From positions 62,001 to 126,000 of the forward strand of contig JARLJU010000089.1 of NCBI GenBank assembly GCA_031291055.1: a stretch of 64,000 nt of DNA, read 5' to 3'. The notes beneath the pieces were generated by a model. The model saw nothing but the letters and a program-made list of their open reading frames with translations, was not told the DNA's origin and ran no database searches. A program made the position numbers and the translations under genes. The DNA comes from Rudaea sp. (lineage in GTDB: Bacteria; Pseudomonadota; Gammaproteobacteria; Xanthomonadales; Rhodanobacteraceae). The number at the start of each line of letters is the position of its first letter. Position 1 is the first letter of the stretch. This document shows positions 9,081-18,752 of this stretch, one piece after another.

Positions 9081-10343
9081 ATGGCAGATTCGCAAGCAGA
9101 CCTCACCCGTTTCGCCGATCTGGATCGCCGCCTGGTGGCCGCGGTGAAAGGCATCAAGCTGCTGGCGTCGGTCAGCTGGCCGGCCAACGTGCAAAGTATA
9201 TTTCTGGACAACTGGCGTGCCGGCCGCGTACAGCTGCCAAAGGTGGAATACGCGTCGAGCGACTACTCGCGTACGCGTGAGGAACTCGAGGACATTTTCC
9301 TCAGCGCCGACGAGTCGCAGCCGGTCGGCGATTACCTGCGGCGCACCGCGCAATCCTGGCAGATCGCGACCGAACTGCTGCAGGCCGTAGGCACACCGGC
9401 GATCACCGAACATTCGATCCGCCTGTTCGGCCGCCCCGGCGATCGCCTGCCGGGAGGCACGGTCAGCAATATCGATGCCGCGCGGCATTTCATAGAACTG
9501 GCGGATGAACTCGATCGCGAGATCACCAGCAACGATGCCGACTATTGCATCCCCGCCGAATTGCTGCGTGAGGAATTGCAGCAAACCATCAGCGCATTTT
9601 TCACCCATCACAAGGTGGTCGTCGAAATCGATCCGAACCTGATCGCCAAAGCGGCGGCGGGTCCGACCCGCATCCGCCTGCGTTCGGCGACGTGCTTTTC
9701 CGAGTACGACAAGCACCAGTTGCTCGAGCACGAGGCCTTCGTGCATTCGCTGACGGCGCTGAACGGGCGCGAGCAGCCGAATCTGGGTTCAATGGCCCTG
9801 AGTTCGCCGCGCGTCACCGCGACGCAGGAAGGCCTGGCGACGTTCGCAGAACTCATGTCCGGCTCGATCGACATCGGTCGCATGAAGCGCATCAGCCTGC
9901 GCATCCTCGCCATCCACCAGGCGCTGCATGGTGCGGATTTCATCGAAGTGTTCAAGTTTTTCCTCGACTCCGGCCAGACCGACACCGACAGCTTCACTTC
10001 GGCCATGCGCGTGTTCCGTGGCGCACCTCTGACCGGCGGCTCCGCGTTCACCAAGGATGCCGTGTATCTGCACGGCCTGCTCTCGGTGCACACGTTCTTC
10101 CGTTGGGCGCTGAAGAACCAGAAACTGCAGCTGTGCCGCAACCTGTTCGCGGGCAAGATGGCGCTGCACGACGTGATCGCGCTGCAGCCGTATTTCGAGT
10201 CCGGCTATATCGCGCAGCCGCTGTACCTGCCGCCCTGGGTGCAGCGTGCCAGCGGCATGGCCGGCACGCTGGCGTTCTCGCTGTTCGCCAACAAGATCCG
10301 CCTCGACCGGGTCGAGGCGGAAGACCTGGTGCTCGGCCTTTGA
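9081..10343 (+). CDS. DUF1704 / QEGLA-motif predicted metallocarboxypeptidase
   Basis: This 420-residue protein belongs to the family annotated as flavohemoglobin expression-modulating QEGLA motif protein. It has an HExxxH site (HEAFVH, about residues 217-222) and, about 30 residues on, QEGLATFAE, whose Glu can be the third zinc ligand. Human MATCAP (KIAA0895L) tubulin carboxypeptidase is from the same superfamily and uses HExxxH. I therefore infer a zinc peptidase rather than a regulator, though its substrate in bacteria is unknown. The next gene, an M20 peptidase, starts 9 bp after the stop, so they are probably co-transcribed. Confidence 0.82.
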   Translation: MADSQADLTRFADLDRRLVAAVKGIKLLASVSWPANVQSIFLDNWRAGRVQLPKVEYASSDYSRTREELEDIFLSADESQPVGDYLRRTAQSWQIATELLQAVGTPAITEHSIRLFGRPGDRLPGGTVSNIDAARHFIELADELDREITSNDADYCIPAELLREELQQTISAFFTHHKVVVEIDPNLIAKAAAGPTRIRLRSATCFSEYDKHQLLEHEAFVHSLTALNGREQPNLGSMALSSPRVTATQEGLATFAELMSGSIDIGRMKRISLRILAIHQALHGADFIEVFKFFLDSGQTDTDSFTSAMRVFRGAPLTGGSAFTKDAVYLHGLLSVHTFFRWALKNQKLQLCRNLFAGKMALHDVIALQPYFESGYIAQPLYLPPWVQRASGMAGTLAFSLFANKIRLDRVEAEDLVLGL

Positions 10344-10352
10344 TGAGGGAAG

Positions 10353-11666
10353 ATGGAAATGCTTAAAAATATACTTTGTCTCTCCCTGTTGCTGGCGTTA
10401 ACCGCAGACAGAGCGGCAGCGGCGGAGCCGAACGCGCAACTCGTGCAGGACGTGTTGCCGCAGATAACGACGTGGCGGCGGGATCTGCATGAGCACCCCG
10501 AGCTGAGCAACCGCGAAGTTCGCACAGCTCAATTTGTCGCCGCTGAATTGAAGAAACTTGGCTACGAAGTGCGCACCGGCGTTGCCCACACCGGCGTTGT
10601 CGGCATCCTGAAGGGCGGCAAGCCGGGACCCAGGCTTGCGATCCGCGCCGACATGGACGCACTGCCGGTGACCGAGCAGGTCGACTTGCCGTTCGCTTCG
10701 AAAGCCACCGGCGAATATCTCGGCAAGACCGTCGGCGTCATGCACGCCTGCGGCCACGACGCGCACACGGCGATGACCCTTGGTCTGGCCAGCATCCTGG
10801 CCAAACTGCGTCCACAACTTCCGGGCGAAGTCATGCTGATCTTCCAGCCCGCCGAGGAGGGCGCGCCTCCGGGCGAAGAGGGCGGCGCGCCGCTGATGGT
10901 GAAGGAGGGCGTGTTCCGTGATTTCAAGCCCGATGCGGTGTTCGGCATGCACGTGGTCAGTTCGATGCAGGTTGGCATGGTCGGCGTGCGCGCCGGTGGC
11001 GCGATGGCGAGTTCGGATACATTCCGCATCGTCGTGCATGGGCGCCAGAGTCATGGAGCAATGCCGTGGAAGGGCATCGACCCGATCGTCACCGCGGCGG
11101 AAATCGTCACGTCCGCGCAGACCATCGTCAGCCGCCAGCTCGACATCAACAGGGATCCGGCCGTGGTTACGTTCGGTATCTTCAACGGCGGCCAGCGCTT
11201 CAATATCGTGCCGGAAACGGCCGAGCTGCAGGGCACGATCCGCGCTTTCGACGAAGACTTGCGCCAGCACGCGCTGGCCAGCCTGAAAAACATTGCCGAG
11301 CACATTGCTGCGGCCAATGGCGCGACTGTCGAAACGCAGATTCCGGCGCCCGGCAGCAACCCGGTCAACTACAACGATCCGGCGCTGACCGCGCGCGTGC
11401 GCGACAGCCTGGAGACGGCGTTCGGCAAGGATCACGTGATCGAGTCGCCACGCTGGACGGCGTCGGAGGATTTCCCGCAGCTGGCCCTGTCCGTACCGAC
11501 GCCCAGCGTCTACTTCTTCGTCGGCGCGACACCCAGGGGAATCGACCCGGCCACGGCGCCGACCAATCACTCGCCGAAGTTTTTCCTCGACGAGGGTGCG
11601 CTGGATATCGGCACCCGCGCGATGTTGCAGGCCAGTCTCGACTATCTGGGTTATCGCAGCGAATGA
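10353..11666 (+). CDS. Exported M20 family metallopeptidase / amidohydrolase
   Basis: This 437-residue protein has a signal peptide (hydrophobic residues 4-16, predicted cut after AAAAE-type residues near 24). Zinc-site motifs of the hippurate hydrolase/IAA-amino acid hydrolase group follow: RADMDALP, MHACGHDAHTAM, PAEEG, GMHV and a C-terminal SEDF. It should remove acyl groups from N-acyl amino acids or cleave dipeptides in the periplasm. There are two candidate ATGs (10353 and 10359); GAGGGA at 10345-10350 serves as ribosome binding site. It directly follows the QEGLA gene and probably forms a two-gene operon with it. Confidence 0.9.
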   Translation: MEMLKNILCLSLLLALTADRAAAAEPNAQLVQDVLPQITTWRRDLHEHPELSNREVRTAQFVAAELKKLGYEVRTGVAHTGVVGILKGGKPGPRLAIRADMDALPVTEQVDLPFASKATGEYLGKTVGVMHACGHDAHTAMTLGLASILAKLRPQLPGEVMLIFQPAEEGAPPGEEGGAPLMVKEGVFRDFKPDAVFGMHVVSSMQVGMVGVRAGGAMASSDTFRIVVHGRQSHGAMPWKGIDPIVTAAEIVTSAQTIVSRQLDINRDPAVVTFGIFNGGQRFNIVPETAELQGTIRAFDEDLRQHALASLKNIAEHIAAANGATVETQIPAPGSNPVNYNDPALTARVRDSLETAFGKDHVIESPRWTASEDFPQLALSVPTPSVYFFVGATPRGIDPATAPTNHSPKFFLDEGALDIGTRAMLQASLDYLGYRSE

Positions 11667-11680
11667 CCTAATGGCCTGAA

Positions 11681-11701
11681 TTGGCACGGAATTGGCATTG
11701 C
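11681..11701 (+). promoter_or_regulatory. Candidate sigma-54 (-24/-12) promoter
   Basis: TTGGCACG-GAAT-TGGCAT places GG at 683-684 and GC at 695-696 (add 11000) with exactly ten bases between. This matches the sigma-54 consensus TTGGCACG-N4-TTGCA with one mismatch. It points at the secreted protein gene starting at 11866 and would leave a leader of about 150 nt. No enhancer site was identified. Confidence 0.45.
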
Positions 11702-11722
11702 ATAATCCGGCTCAATAAACAA

Positions 11723-11794
11723 TAAGTAAAAATACTTAGTTCAATGCACGGCAAATTCAATACAAAGCAATACCGCGACGCCTGAAAACAGGCG
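11723..11794 (+). other. Leader region with two short perfect hairpins
   Basis: Downstream of the candidate sigma-54 promoter are two perfect 6-bp hairpins, each with an AAAA loop: TAAGTA/TACTTA (11723-11738) and CGCCTG/CAGGCG (11779-11794). The stretch is markedly AT-richer than the flanking genes. The hairpins may be an operator or an mRNA leader structure. Neither is followed by a T-run, so they are not terminators. Confidence 0.4.
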
Positions 11795-11865
11795 CAAATC
11801 TGGCTCAGCGACACAGCAACACATAGCAGCAAATTTACATTTGGCTTTACCGAAGGGTGGGAAAA

Positions 11866-13044
11866 ATGCAATTCAAAATCTTCGCGGCTCTGGCTGCGTG
11901 CGTGCTCGGCTGCGCGCCGATCCTGGCCGCTCCGCCTGCCTTTCGCAGCAATACCTGCCCGTTGACCATGAACGGCACGCGGATCGGCACTGAACTGACG
12001 CCCGGCGGCGGTTCGCTGCGCAACACGATTGCGTATGAACCGTTCACCCGGCTCTATCACTTCTGGGGATTCACTGCGGACGATCCGAACTTTCCGTCGG
12101 CGGCATCCTCGCTCCGCGCCGTCGTGCATGCGACTTCAAGCGACGGTCTGCATTTCACCAGCGACAGCAATCTGAGCTACGCCTTCGGCAGCGCGAACTA
12201 CACGGATTTCGGCGCGACCATCGATCCGCCGCTGGATTTCTTCCGCGCGGTCTACGATTCCGGCACCGGCACATGGAAGCTGTTCGCGTGGACCGAAAAC
12301 GACCAGGTGACGAATCCCAGTTTCGGGCAGTACAACTACAACAGCAGCGTCAACGACCTCGGGACGGTCGCGAGCACCACTTCGGTAGTGCATCAGGGAC
12401 CGTTGACGACCACGACGGATGGCGGTTCCGGAGGCGATGAAGTCGGCGCATTCGGCCTCGTCGACGGCACGGTCTATCAGCGCGTCGATTCGCTTTACGC
12501 CGACGGCAGTGGCGGCGGTCTGGCCCCGCAGTCCTATACAGACGGCATGCCGCCAAGCACGCCGTGGACGCCGTCGGAGACAACGGAAATCAATCTGTAT
12601 ACAGCGACGCCGTATTGCTGGGGGCTTGCTTCCACCTGCACCGGGCCGACGCCGATACCCGCGTATGTGCACAACGTCGGGCGCATCCTGCGTCAGACTG
12701 ACGGCACGCTCGGCGTGTACTACACCTTCCGCCGTTGGGACGGTTCGCGTGCGGATCAGCAGATCTGGTACGTGGAATCGGCCGACGACGGCGCGACGTG
12801 GTCGGTTCCGGCGGGGGTGTTTGCCGGCAGCGCAATTACCATTGACGGTCAGCCGGTCGCAACAACGACTGCGGACGGCGGCAACGGCAATTTCAGCAGC
12901 GCGGAGGCTGTACAGGCAGCAAATGTCTGCCGTACCTACTTCAGTACCCAGGATACCAGCGGCAACTACATCATGGTCTCGGCCTCCACCGGTAGCGCCT
13001 GCGATGCAATCTTCGCCAACGGGTTCGGCGGCTGCGACGACTGA
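11866..13044 (+). CDS. Secreted protein of unknown function with C-terminal IFANGF tail
   Basis: This 392-residue protein has a clear signal peptide (MQFKIFAALAACVLG..., cut near AAP at 22-24). The body is rich in Gly, Thr, Asp and aromatic residues, with recurring segments such as YDSGTGTWKLFAW and WYVESADDGATWSVP. The latter resembles the Asp-box-like repeats of sialidase/BNR beta-propellers, so a propeller fold is possible. The protein ends IFANGFGGCDD. I chose the ATG at 11866 because AAGGGTGG lies at the right distance; the GTG at 11857 falls within that ribosome binding site. A candidate sigma-54 promoter lies 165 bp upstream. I do not recognise a specific function. Confidence 0.75.
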   Translation: MQFKIFAALAACVLGCAPILAAPPAFRSNTCPLTMNGTRIGTELTPGGGSLRNTIAYEPFTRLYHFWGFTADDPNFPSAASSLRAVVHATSSDGLHFTSDSNLSYAFGSANYTDFGATIDPPLDFFRAVYDSGTGTWKLFAWTENDQVTNPSFGQYNYNSSVNDLGTVASTTSVVHQGPLTTTTDGGSGGDEVGAFGLVDGTVYQRVDSLYADGSGGGLAPQSYTDGMPPSTPWTPSETTEINLYTATPYCWGLASTCTGPTPIPAYVHNVGRILRQTDGTLGVYYTFRRWDGSRADQQIWYVESADDGATWSVPAGVFAGSAITIDGQPVATTTADGGNGNFSSAEAVQAANVCRTYFSTQDTSGNYIMVSASTGSACDAIFANGFGGCDD

Positions 13045-13137
13045 GCCGCCGCCGGCATCCGGTTGCCAGGCAGTGCTATGTTAAGCTCGTAAACCCCGCG
13101 CCAGCGCAGGCGCGGGCCTTGCCACGGGCGTTCAACC

Positions 13138-15417
13138 ATGTCCAATGCCGACGACCTCAAGCGTGCTGCACTCGAATATCACCGCCGCCACCCGCCCGGC
13201 AAGATCAAGGTTTCGGCAACCAAGCCGATGGTCACCCAGCGCGACCTGTCGCTGGCATATTCTCCCGGCGTCGCTGCGGCCTGCGAAGCGATCGTCGACG
13301 ATCCGGGCGAGGTTTCCACGGTCACCGCACGCGGCAACCTCGTCGCGGTAATCACCAACGGCACGGCCGTGCTCGGCCTGGGCGCGATCGGTCCGCTCGC
13401 GGCAAAACCGGTCATGGAAGGGAAAGGTGTACTTTTCCAGAAATTCGCCGGCATCGACGTGTTCGATATCGAAATCGACGAACGTGATCCGGACAAGCTC
13501 GTCGACATCATCGCCTCGCTGGAGCCGACCTTCGGCGGCATCAATCTGGAAGACATCAAGGCGCCTGAGTGTTTCGAGGTCGAGCGCAAATTGCGGCAAA
13601 AGGTAAAAATTCCGGTCTTCCACGACGACCAGCACGGTACCGCGATCATCGTCGGCGCCGCCGTGATCAACGCACTCACCGTGGTCGGCAAGGAAATCGG
13701 CAAGGTCAGAATCGCCGCTTCCGGCGCCGGCGCCGCCGGCATCGCCTGCCTGGACATGCTGGTGCAGCTGGGTGCCAACCCCGACAACATTTTCGTCAGC
13801 AATCGCGAAGGCGTCCTGTACAAGGGCCGGCCAGGTCTTGATCCGCAAGGCGCGCGCTATGCGCGCGATACCAGCGCGCGCACCCTGGCGGATACGCTCA
13901 AGGAGGCGGACATCTTCCTCGGCGTTTCCGCCGGCGGCGTATTGACCCAGGCGATGGTCAAGACGATGGCGGCGCGTCCGATCATCCTCGCGCTGGCCAA
14001 CCCGACGCCGGAAATCCTGCCGGAGCTGGCCCGGGAAGTGCGTCCCGACGCGATCATTGCCACAGGTCGTTCGGATTACCCCAACCAGGTCAACAATGCC
14101 CTGTGTTTCCCGTACATCTTCCGCGGCGCGCTGGATGTCGGCGCGACCACAATCAACGAGGCGATGAAGGTTGCCTGCGTACGCGCGATTGCGGATCTGG
14201 CGCGGCGCGAACTGTCCGATATCGCCGCGCGCGCGTACGGCGATCAGCTTTTCTCGTTCGGGCCGGACTATCTGATCCCGCAGCCGTTCGACCCGCGCCT
14301 GCTGGTGTCGCTGGCTCCGGCCGTGGCCAGGGCAGCGATGGATTCAGGCGTCGCCACGCGGCCGATCGAGGACATGCCGGCATATTGCGAACGCCTGAAC
14401 CAGTTCGTGTTCCGCACCGGGCTGCTGATGAAGCCGGTATTCGACCGCGCCAAGGCCGACGTCAAGCGCGTGGTCTATGCCGAAGGCGAGGAAGACACGA
14501 TCCTGCGGGCCGTGCAGCATCTGGTCGATGAACACATGGCCCGACCCATCCTGATCGGTCGCCCCGCAGTCATCGAACGCCGCATCCAGCGTCTGGGCCT
14601 GCGCATCCGCGCCGGCGAACACTTCGAATTGTGCAACGTCGACGATGATCCGCGCTACAACGATTACTGGAGCCTGTTCCTGCGCCTGAACGAACGCTGC
14701 GGGATCACGCCGGCGCTGGCCAAGTCGCTGGTGCGATCGCGGCCGACGCTGATTGCGGCGCTGATGGTGGCGCGCGGCGAGGCTGATGCGATGATCTGCG
14801 GCATCGTCGGCCGCTACGATCGCCAACTGCGCCACATCCTGGATGTGCTGCCGCTGGACCCCGGCGTCGCTGCGGCGTCGGCAATGACTGCCGTGCAGAA
14901 CGATCGCGGCACCTGGTTCTTCGTCGACACGCATGTGCAGGTCGATCCGACTGCCGAGCAACTCGCCGAGGCCACCTTGCAGGCCGTGTTGCGCCTGAAG
15001 TTGTTCGGCATCAAGGCGAAGGTCGCGCTGCTGTCGCATTCGAATTTCGGCAGTCACAATAGCCCGAGTGCTTGCAAGATGCGCAAGGTTCTCGAACTCG
15101 TGCGCGCGCAGGATCCGGCGCTGGAAATCGATGGCGAGATGCAGGCCGACACGGCGCTCAACGAGGAGATCCGCCACAACATCTTCCCCAACTCGTTGCT
15201 GACCGGGCGTGCCAACGTGTTCGTGTTTCCGAATCTCGACGCGGCGAACATCGCCTACAACATGGTCCGGCAACTCACGGACGGCGTGGCCATCGGGCCC
15301 ATTCTGATGGGCGTGTCCAAGCCGGCGCACGTGCTCACGCCGGCCTCGACCGTACGTCGCGTCGTCAATATTTCCGCGCTCGCCTGCGTCGAGGCGCAGA
15401 TCCGCGCCGAGCGCTGA
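13138..15417 (+). CDS. maeB: NADP-dependent malic enzyme, MaeB type
   Basis: This 759-residue fusion converts malate to pyruvate, CO2 and NADPH. Residues 1-160 are the malic N-terminal domain ([23 protein letters not shown]), and about 165-425 the NAD(P)-binding domain ([15 protein letters not shown], the GVSAGGVL region, ALANPTPEI). The C-terminal 330 residues are a phosphotransacetylase-like domain, which in this family is regulatory (acetyl-CoA sensing) rather than active. The length matches E. coli MaeB (759). It lies alone on the plus strand between the tailed secreted protein and a cupin gene. Confidence 0.94.
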   Translation: MSNADDLKRAALEYHRRHPPGKIKVSATKPMVTQRDLSLAYSPGVAAACEAIVDDPGEVSTVTARGNLVAVITNGTAVLGLGAIGPLAAKPVMEGKGVLFQKFAGIDVFDIEIDERDPDKLVDIIASLEPTFGGINLEDIKAPECFEVERKLRQKVKIPVFHDDQHGTAIIVGAAVINALTVVGKEIGKVRIAASGAGAAGIACLDMLVQLGANPDNIFVSNREGVLYKGRPGLDPQGARYARDTSARTLADTLKEADIFLGVSAGGVLTQAMVKTMAARPIILALANPTPEILPELAREVRPDAIIATGRSDYPNQVNNALCFPYIFRGALDVGATTINEAMKVACVRAIADLARRELSDIAARAYGDQLFSFGPDYLIPQPFDPRLLVSLAPAVARAAMDSGVATRPIEDMPAYCERLNQFVFRTGLLMKPVFDRAKADVKRVVYAEGEEDTILRAVQHLVDEHMARPILIGRPAVIERRIQRLGLRIRAGEHFELCNVDDDPRYNDYWSLFLRLNERCGITPALAKSLVRSRPTLIAALMVARGEADAMICGIVGRYDRQLRHILDVLPLDPGVAAASAMTAVQNDRGTWFFVDTHVQVDPTAEQLAEATLQAVLRLKLFGIKAKVALLSHSNFGSHNSPSACKMRKVLELVRAQDPALEIDGEMQADTALNEEIRHNIFPNSLLTGRANVFVFPNLDAANIAYNMVRQLTDGVAIGPILMGVSKPAHVLTPASTVRRVVNISALACVEAQIRAER

Positions 15418-15466
15418 TCCAGACTGCAGGTGTTCGACCGTCTTTTTCGCAAACAAAGGAGGCGCC

Positions 15467-15874
15467 ATGAACCACAAGCATTCAATGCTCGCGGCGATGA
15501 TCGCGGGTATCGCCGTTTTCGCAATCAACTCGGACCTGTACGCGCAGGACAAGCCGCAGATCAAACGCAATATCGTCTTCAAGGAAGACATGAGCATCCC
15601 TGGTCGGGAGGGCGTCATGGTGCTGGTGGATTTGCCACCCGGCGCAACCGAGGGAAAACATACGCATCCCGCCGACGTCTACGTGTTTGTGCTCGAAGGC
15701 GCGATCTCGCAGGAGATTGACGGCAAACCCACCGTTACGCTGAAAGCCGGCGATGTGTTCCATGTGCCACCGAACACCGTTCACCAGGCGACCAACAACG
15801 GAACCGTGACGGCAAAATTGGCTGCGGTGTTCGTTGCCGAGAAAGGCAAGCCGCTGACGACGCAGGTCAAGTAG
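15467..15874 (+). CDS. Exported small cupin-domain protein
   Basis: This 135-residue protein has a signal peptide ending near YAQD (residue 27). A single cupin barrel follows: motif 1 is GKHTHPADVYVFVLEG with two His and the Glu position replaced by Asp/Tyr, and motif 2 is GDVFHVPPNTVHQATN. It probably binds a divalent metal in the periplasm; the substrate is unknown. An AAGGAGGCGCC ribosome binding site precedes the ATG. It follows maeB by 49 bp and may be read from the same transcript. Confidence 0.82.
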   Translation: MNHKHSMLAAMIAGIAVFAINSDLYAQDKPQIKRNIVFKEDMSIPGREGVMVLVDLPPGATEGKHTHPADVYVFVLEGAISQEIDGKPTVTLKAGDVFHVPPNTVHQATNNGTVTAKLAAVFVAEKGKPLTTQVK

Positions 15875-15938
15875 GATTCGCATCCGGCCCAGGTTTGATC
15901 CGCGGCGCCCTACCCGCATCGAACGATTCCGTCATCCC

Positions 15939-15960
15939 GGCCATCCCGGTCGGGATGGCC
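15939..15960. repeat. Isolated 9-bp hairpin without a T-run
   Basis: GGCCATCCC-GGTC-GGGATGGCC is a perfect stem-loop between the cupin gene and aceE. It lacks a downstream T-run on either strand, so it is more likely a REP-like or transcript-stabilising hairpin than a strong intrinsic terminator. Confidence 0.45.
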
Positions 15961-16061
15961 TGCGGTAAAAATCGACGTCGCCGGCACGGCTCGGTACACT
16001 GGCGCGACCAGACCAGAACTCAAGAGCCGGCGCCGACGCGCGACCGCGCGGAGGGAACAAC

Positions 16062-18752
16062 ATGAATATCCTCAACGACGTCCTCGATCAGGATCTCGAC
16101 CCGACCGAAACCCGGGAATGGACGCAGGCACTCGGCGCGGTGATCGCCGCCGACGGTCCCGGGCGCGCGCACTACCTGCTCGAGCGACTGGTCGATGCCA
16201 CACGTCGCGCCGGCGGCTACCTGCCGTTTTCGCCGACCACCGAATACGTCAATACGATTCCGCCGCAGCTCGAAGCCAAGATGCCGGGCGATCCGAACAT
16301 GGAATGGCGCATCCGCTGCCTGATCCGCTGGAACGCGATGGCGATGGTCGTGCGCGCCAACCGCAAACCGGGCGAACTCGGCGGACATATCGCCAGCTTC
16401 GCCTCGTCGGCGACCTTGTACGACGTCGGCTTCAATCATTTCTGGCGTGCACCGAGCACCGACCATCCCGGCGACGTCATTTTCCATCAGGGCCACTCCA
16501 GCCCCGGTGTCTACGCACGCTCGTTCCTCGAAGGCCGCATCGATGCCGACCGGCTCGACCTGTTCCGCATGGAGGTGGCCGGCAAGGGCCGCGGCCTGAG
16601 TTCGTATCCGCACCCATGGCTGATGCCGGACTACTGGCAGGTGCCGACCGTATCGATGGGTCTGGGTCCGCTGCAGGCGATCTACCAGGCGCATTTCATG
16701 AAGTACCTGGAGCACCGCGGCCTGATCCCGAAATCCGACCGCAAGGTGTGGTGCTTCATCGGCGATGGCGAATCCGACGAGCCCGAATCGCTTGGCGCGA
16801 TCTCGCTGGCCGGGCGCGAAAAACTGGATAATTTGATCTTTGTGGTAAATTGTAATTTGCAGCGTCTGGATGGCCCGGTGCGCGGCAACGGCAAGATCAT
16901 CCAGGAACTGGAAGGCGTGTTCCGCGGCGCCGACTGGAACGTGATCAAGGTGGTCTGGGGCAGCTACTGGGATCCGCTGCTCGCGCAGGACCGCGACGGC
17001 AAGCTGCGCAAGCTGATGATGGAAACCGTCGACGGCGAATACCAGGCGTGCAAGGCTTTCGGTGGCGCGTACACGCGCGAGCATTTCTTCGGCAAGTATC
17101 CGGAGACGCTGGAAATGGTGCGCAACCTTTCCGACGACGACATCTGGCGCCTGAACCGCGGCGGCCACGATCCGCACAAAGTCTATGCGGCCTATCACGC
17201 TGCCGTGAACACCAGGGACATGCCGACCGTGATCCTGGCCAAGACGGTCAAGGGCTACGGCATGGGCGCATCCGGGGAATCGCAGAATCCGACCCATCAG
17301 CAGAAGAAGCTGGACAACGATGCCGTGCGCGCGTTCCGCGACCGCTTCCGCATTCCGATCGCGGACGACAAGATCGACGACGTACCGTACTACCATCCCG
17401 GCAAGGATTCGCCGGAAATCAAATATATGCTCGAGCGCCGCGCCGCGCTCGGCGGTTTCCTGCCGCAGCGTCGGCGCAAGAGCCAGGCGTTTGCCGCACC
17501 CGAGTTGTCCGCGTTCGAGCAGATCACCAAGGGCACGGGCGAGCGCGAAATCTCCACGACCATGGCCTTCGTGCGCGGCATCAACCTGTTGCTGCGCGAC
17601 AAGGCCATTGGCCCGCATGTGGTGCCGATCGTCGCCGACGAGGCGCGCACATTCGGCATGGAAGGCATGTTCCGGCAGATCGGCATCTATGCGCCGGAAG
17701 GGCAGAAATACCGGCCACAGGACGCCGACCAGTTGATGTACTACCGCGAGGACCAGAAAGGCCAGGTGCTGCAGGAAGGCATCACCGAGCCCGGCGCGAT
17801 GTCGGCGTGGATGGCGGCGGCGACGAGTTACTCGCTCAGCGACGTGCCGATGCTGCCGTTCTACATCTACTACTCGATGTTCGGCTTCCAGCGCGTCGGC
17901 GATCTGTGCTGGGCCGCCGGCGACATGCGCGCGCGCGGCTTCCTCGTCGGCGGCACCGCCGGGCGCACCACGCTCAACGGCGAAGGCCTGCAGCACGAGG
18001 ACGGGCATTCGCACCTGCTCGCCGGTGCGATTCCGAATTGCCGCGCCTACGATCCGACGTTCTCGTACGAAGTGGCCGTGATCCTGCAGGACGGCGTGCG
18101 CCGCATGCTGCACGAGCAGGAAGACTGCTACTACTACGTCACCGTGATGAACGAGAACTACGCGCATCCCGAGATGCCGAAAGGTGCCGAGGCCGACATC
18201 ATCAAGGGCATGTATCTGTTCAAGGACGCCGGCAAGGCGAAGAAGAACGAGCCGCGCGTGCAATTGCTCGGTTCCGGCACCATCCTGCGCGAAGCGATCG
18301 CGGCGGCGGAATTGCTGGAGAAGGAATTCGGCGTCGTCTGCGATATCTGGAGCTGCCCGAGCTTCAGCGAACTGCGCAAGGACGGCTTCGATGCCGAGCG
18401 CTGGAACCGGCTGCATCCGGAAGAAAAACCGCGCATGGCCCACGTCACCGCGTGCCTGGCCGATCGGCAGGGTCCGGTCATCGTCGCCACCGACTACGTG
18501 CGCGAATACGCCGATCAGATCCGCGCATTCATGCCCGAGGGCAAGAAGTATACCGTCCTCGGCACCGATGGCTTCGGCCGCAGCGACACCCGCGAACACC
18601 TGCGCTGCTTCTTCGAAGTCGACCGCTACTGGATCGCCCAGGCCGCGATTTCGGCTCTGGCCGCGGAAGGCAAGATGAGCGCCAAGGACGTGTCGCGCGC
18701 GATCAAGACGTGGAAGATTGATGCGGAGAAGGCCAATCCGTTGGGGGTGTGA
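16062..18752 (+). CDS. aceE: Pyruvate dehydrogenase E1 component, homodimeric type
   Basis: This 896-residue thiamine-diphosphate enzyme decarboxylates pyruvate and passes the acetyl group to the E2 lipoyl domain. The TPP motif begins GDGESDEPES and ends NCNLQRLDGPV at about residues 235-275. Length and motifs match the homodimeric E1 of proteobacteria. A good GGAGGG ribosome binding site precedes the ATG. The genes for E2 and E3 are not in the window. Its TGA stop overlaps the ATG of the mrr reading frame (bases TGATG), so the two are translationally coupled or accidentally joined. Confidence 0.95.
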   Translation: MNILNDVLDQDLDPTETREWTQALGAVIAADGPGRAHYLLERLVDATRRAGGYLPFSPTTEYVNTIPPQLEAKMPGDPNMEWRIRCLIRWNAMAMVVRANRKPGELGGHIASFASSATLYDVGFNHFWRAPSTDHPGDVIFHQGHSSPGVYARSFLEGRIDADRLDLFRMEVAGKGRGLSSYPHPWLMPDYWQVPTVSMGLGPLQAIYQAHFMKYLEHRGLIPKSDRKVWCFIGDGESDEPESLGAISLAGREKLDNLIFVVNCNLQRLDGPVRGNGKIIQELEGVFRGADWNVIKVVWGSYWDPLLAQDRDGKLRKLMMETVDGEYQACKAFGGAYTREHFFGKYPETLEMVRNLSDDDIWRLNRGGHDPHKVYAAYHAAVNTRDMPTVILAKTVKGYGMGASGESQNPTHQQKKLDNDAVRAFRDRFRIPIADDKIDDVPYYHPGKDSPEIKYMLERRAALGGFLPQRRRKSQAFAAPELSAFEQITKGTGEREISTTMAFVRGINLLLRDKAIGPHVVPIVADEARTFGMEGMFRQIGIYAPEGQKYRPQDADQLMYYREDQKGQVLQEGITEPGAMSAWMAAATSYSLSDVPMLPFYIYYSMFGFQRVGDLCWAAGDMRARGFLVGGTAGRTTLNGEGLQHEDGHSHLLAGAIPNCRAYDPTFSYEVAVILQDGVRRMLHEQEDCYYYVTVMNENYAHPEMPKGAEADIIKGMYLFKDAGKAKKNEPRVQLLGSGTILREAIAAAELLEKEFGVVCDIWSCPSFSELRKDGFDAERWNRLHPEEKPRMAHVTACLADRQGPVIVATDYVREYADQIRAFMPEGKKYTVLGTDGFGRSDTREHLRCFFEVDRYWIAQAAISALAAEGKMSAKDVSRAIKTWKIDAEKANPLGV

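Noticed and set aside
13132..15618. Long minus-strand ORFs opposite maeB
   Set aside because: The plus strand encodes a full malic enzyme; the reverse frames have no domains.
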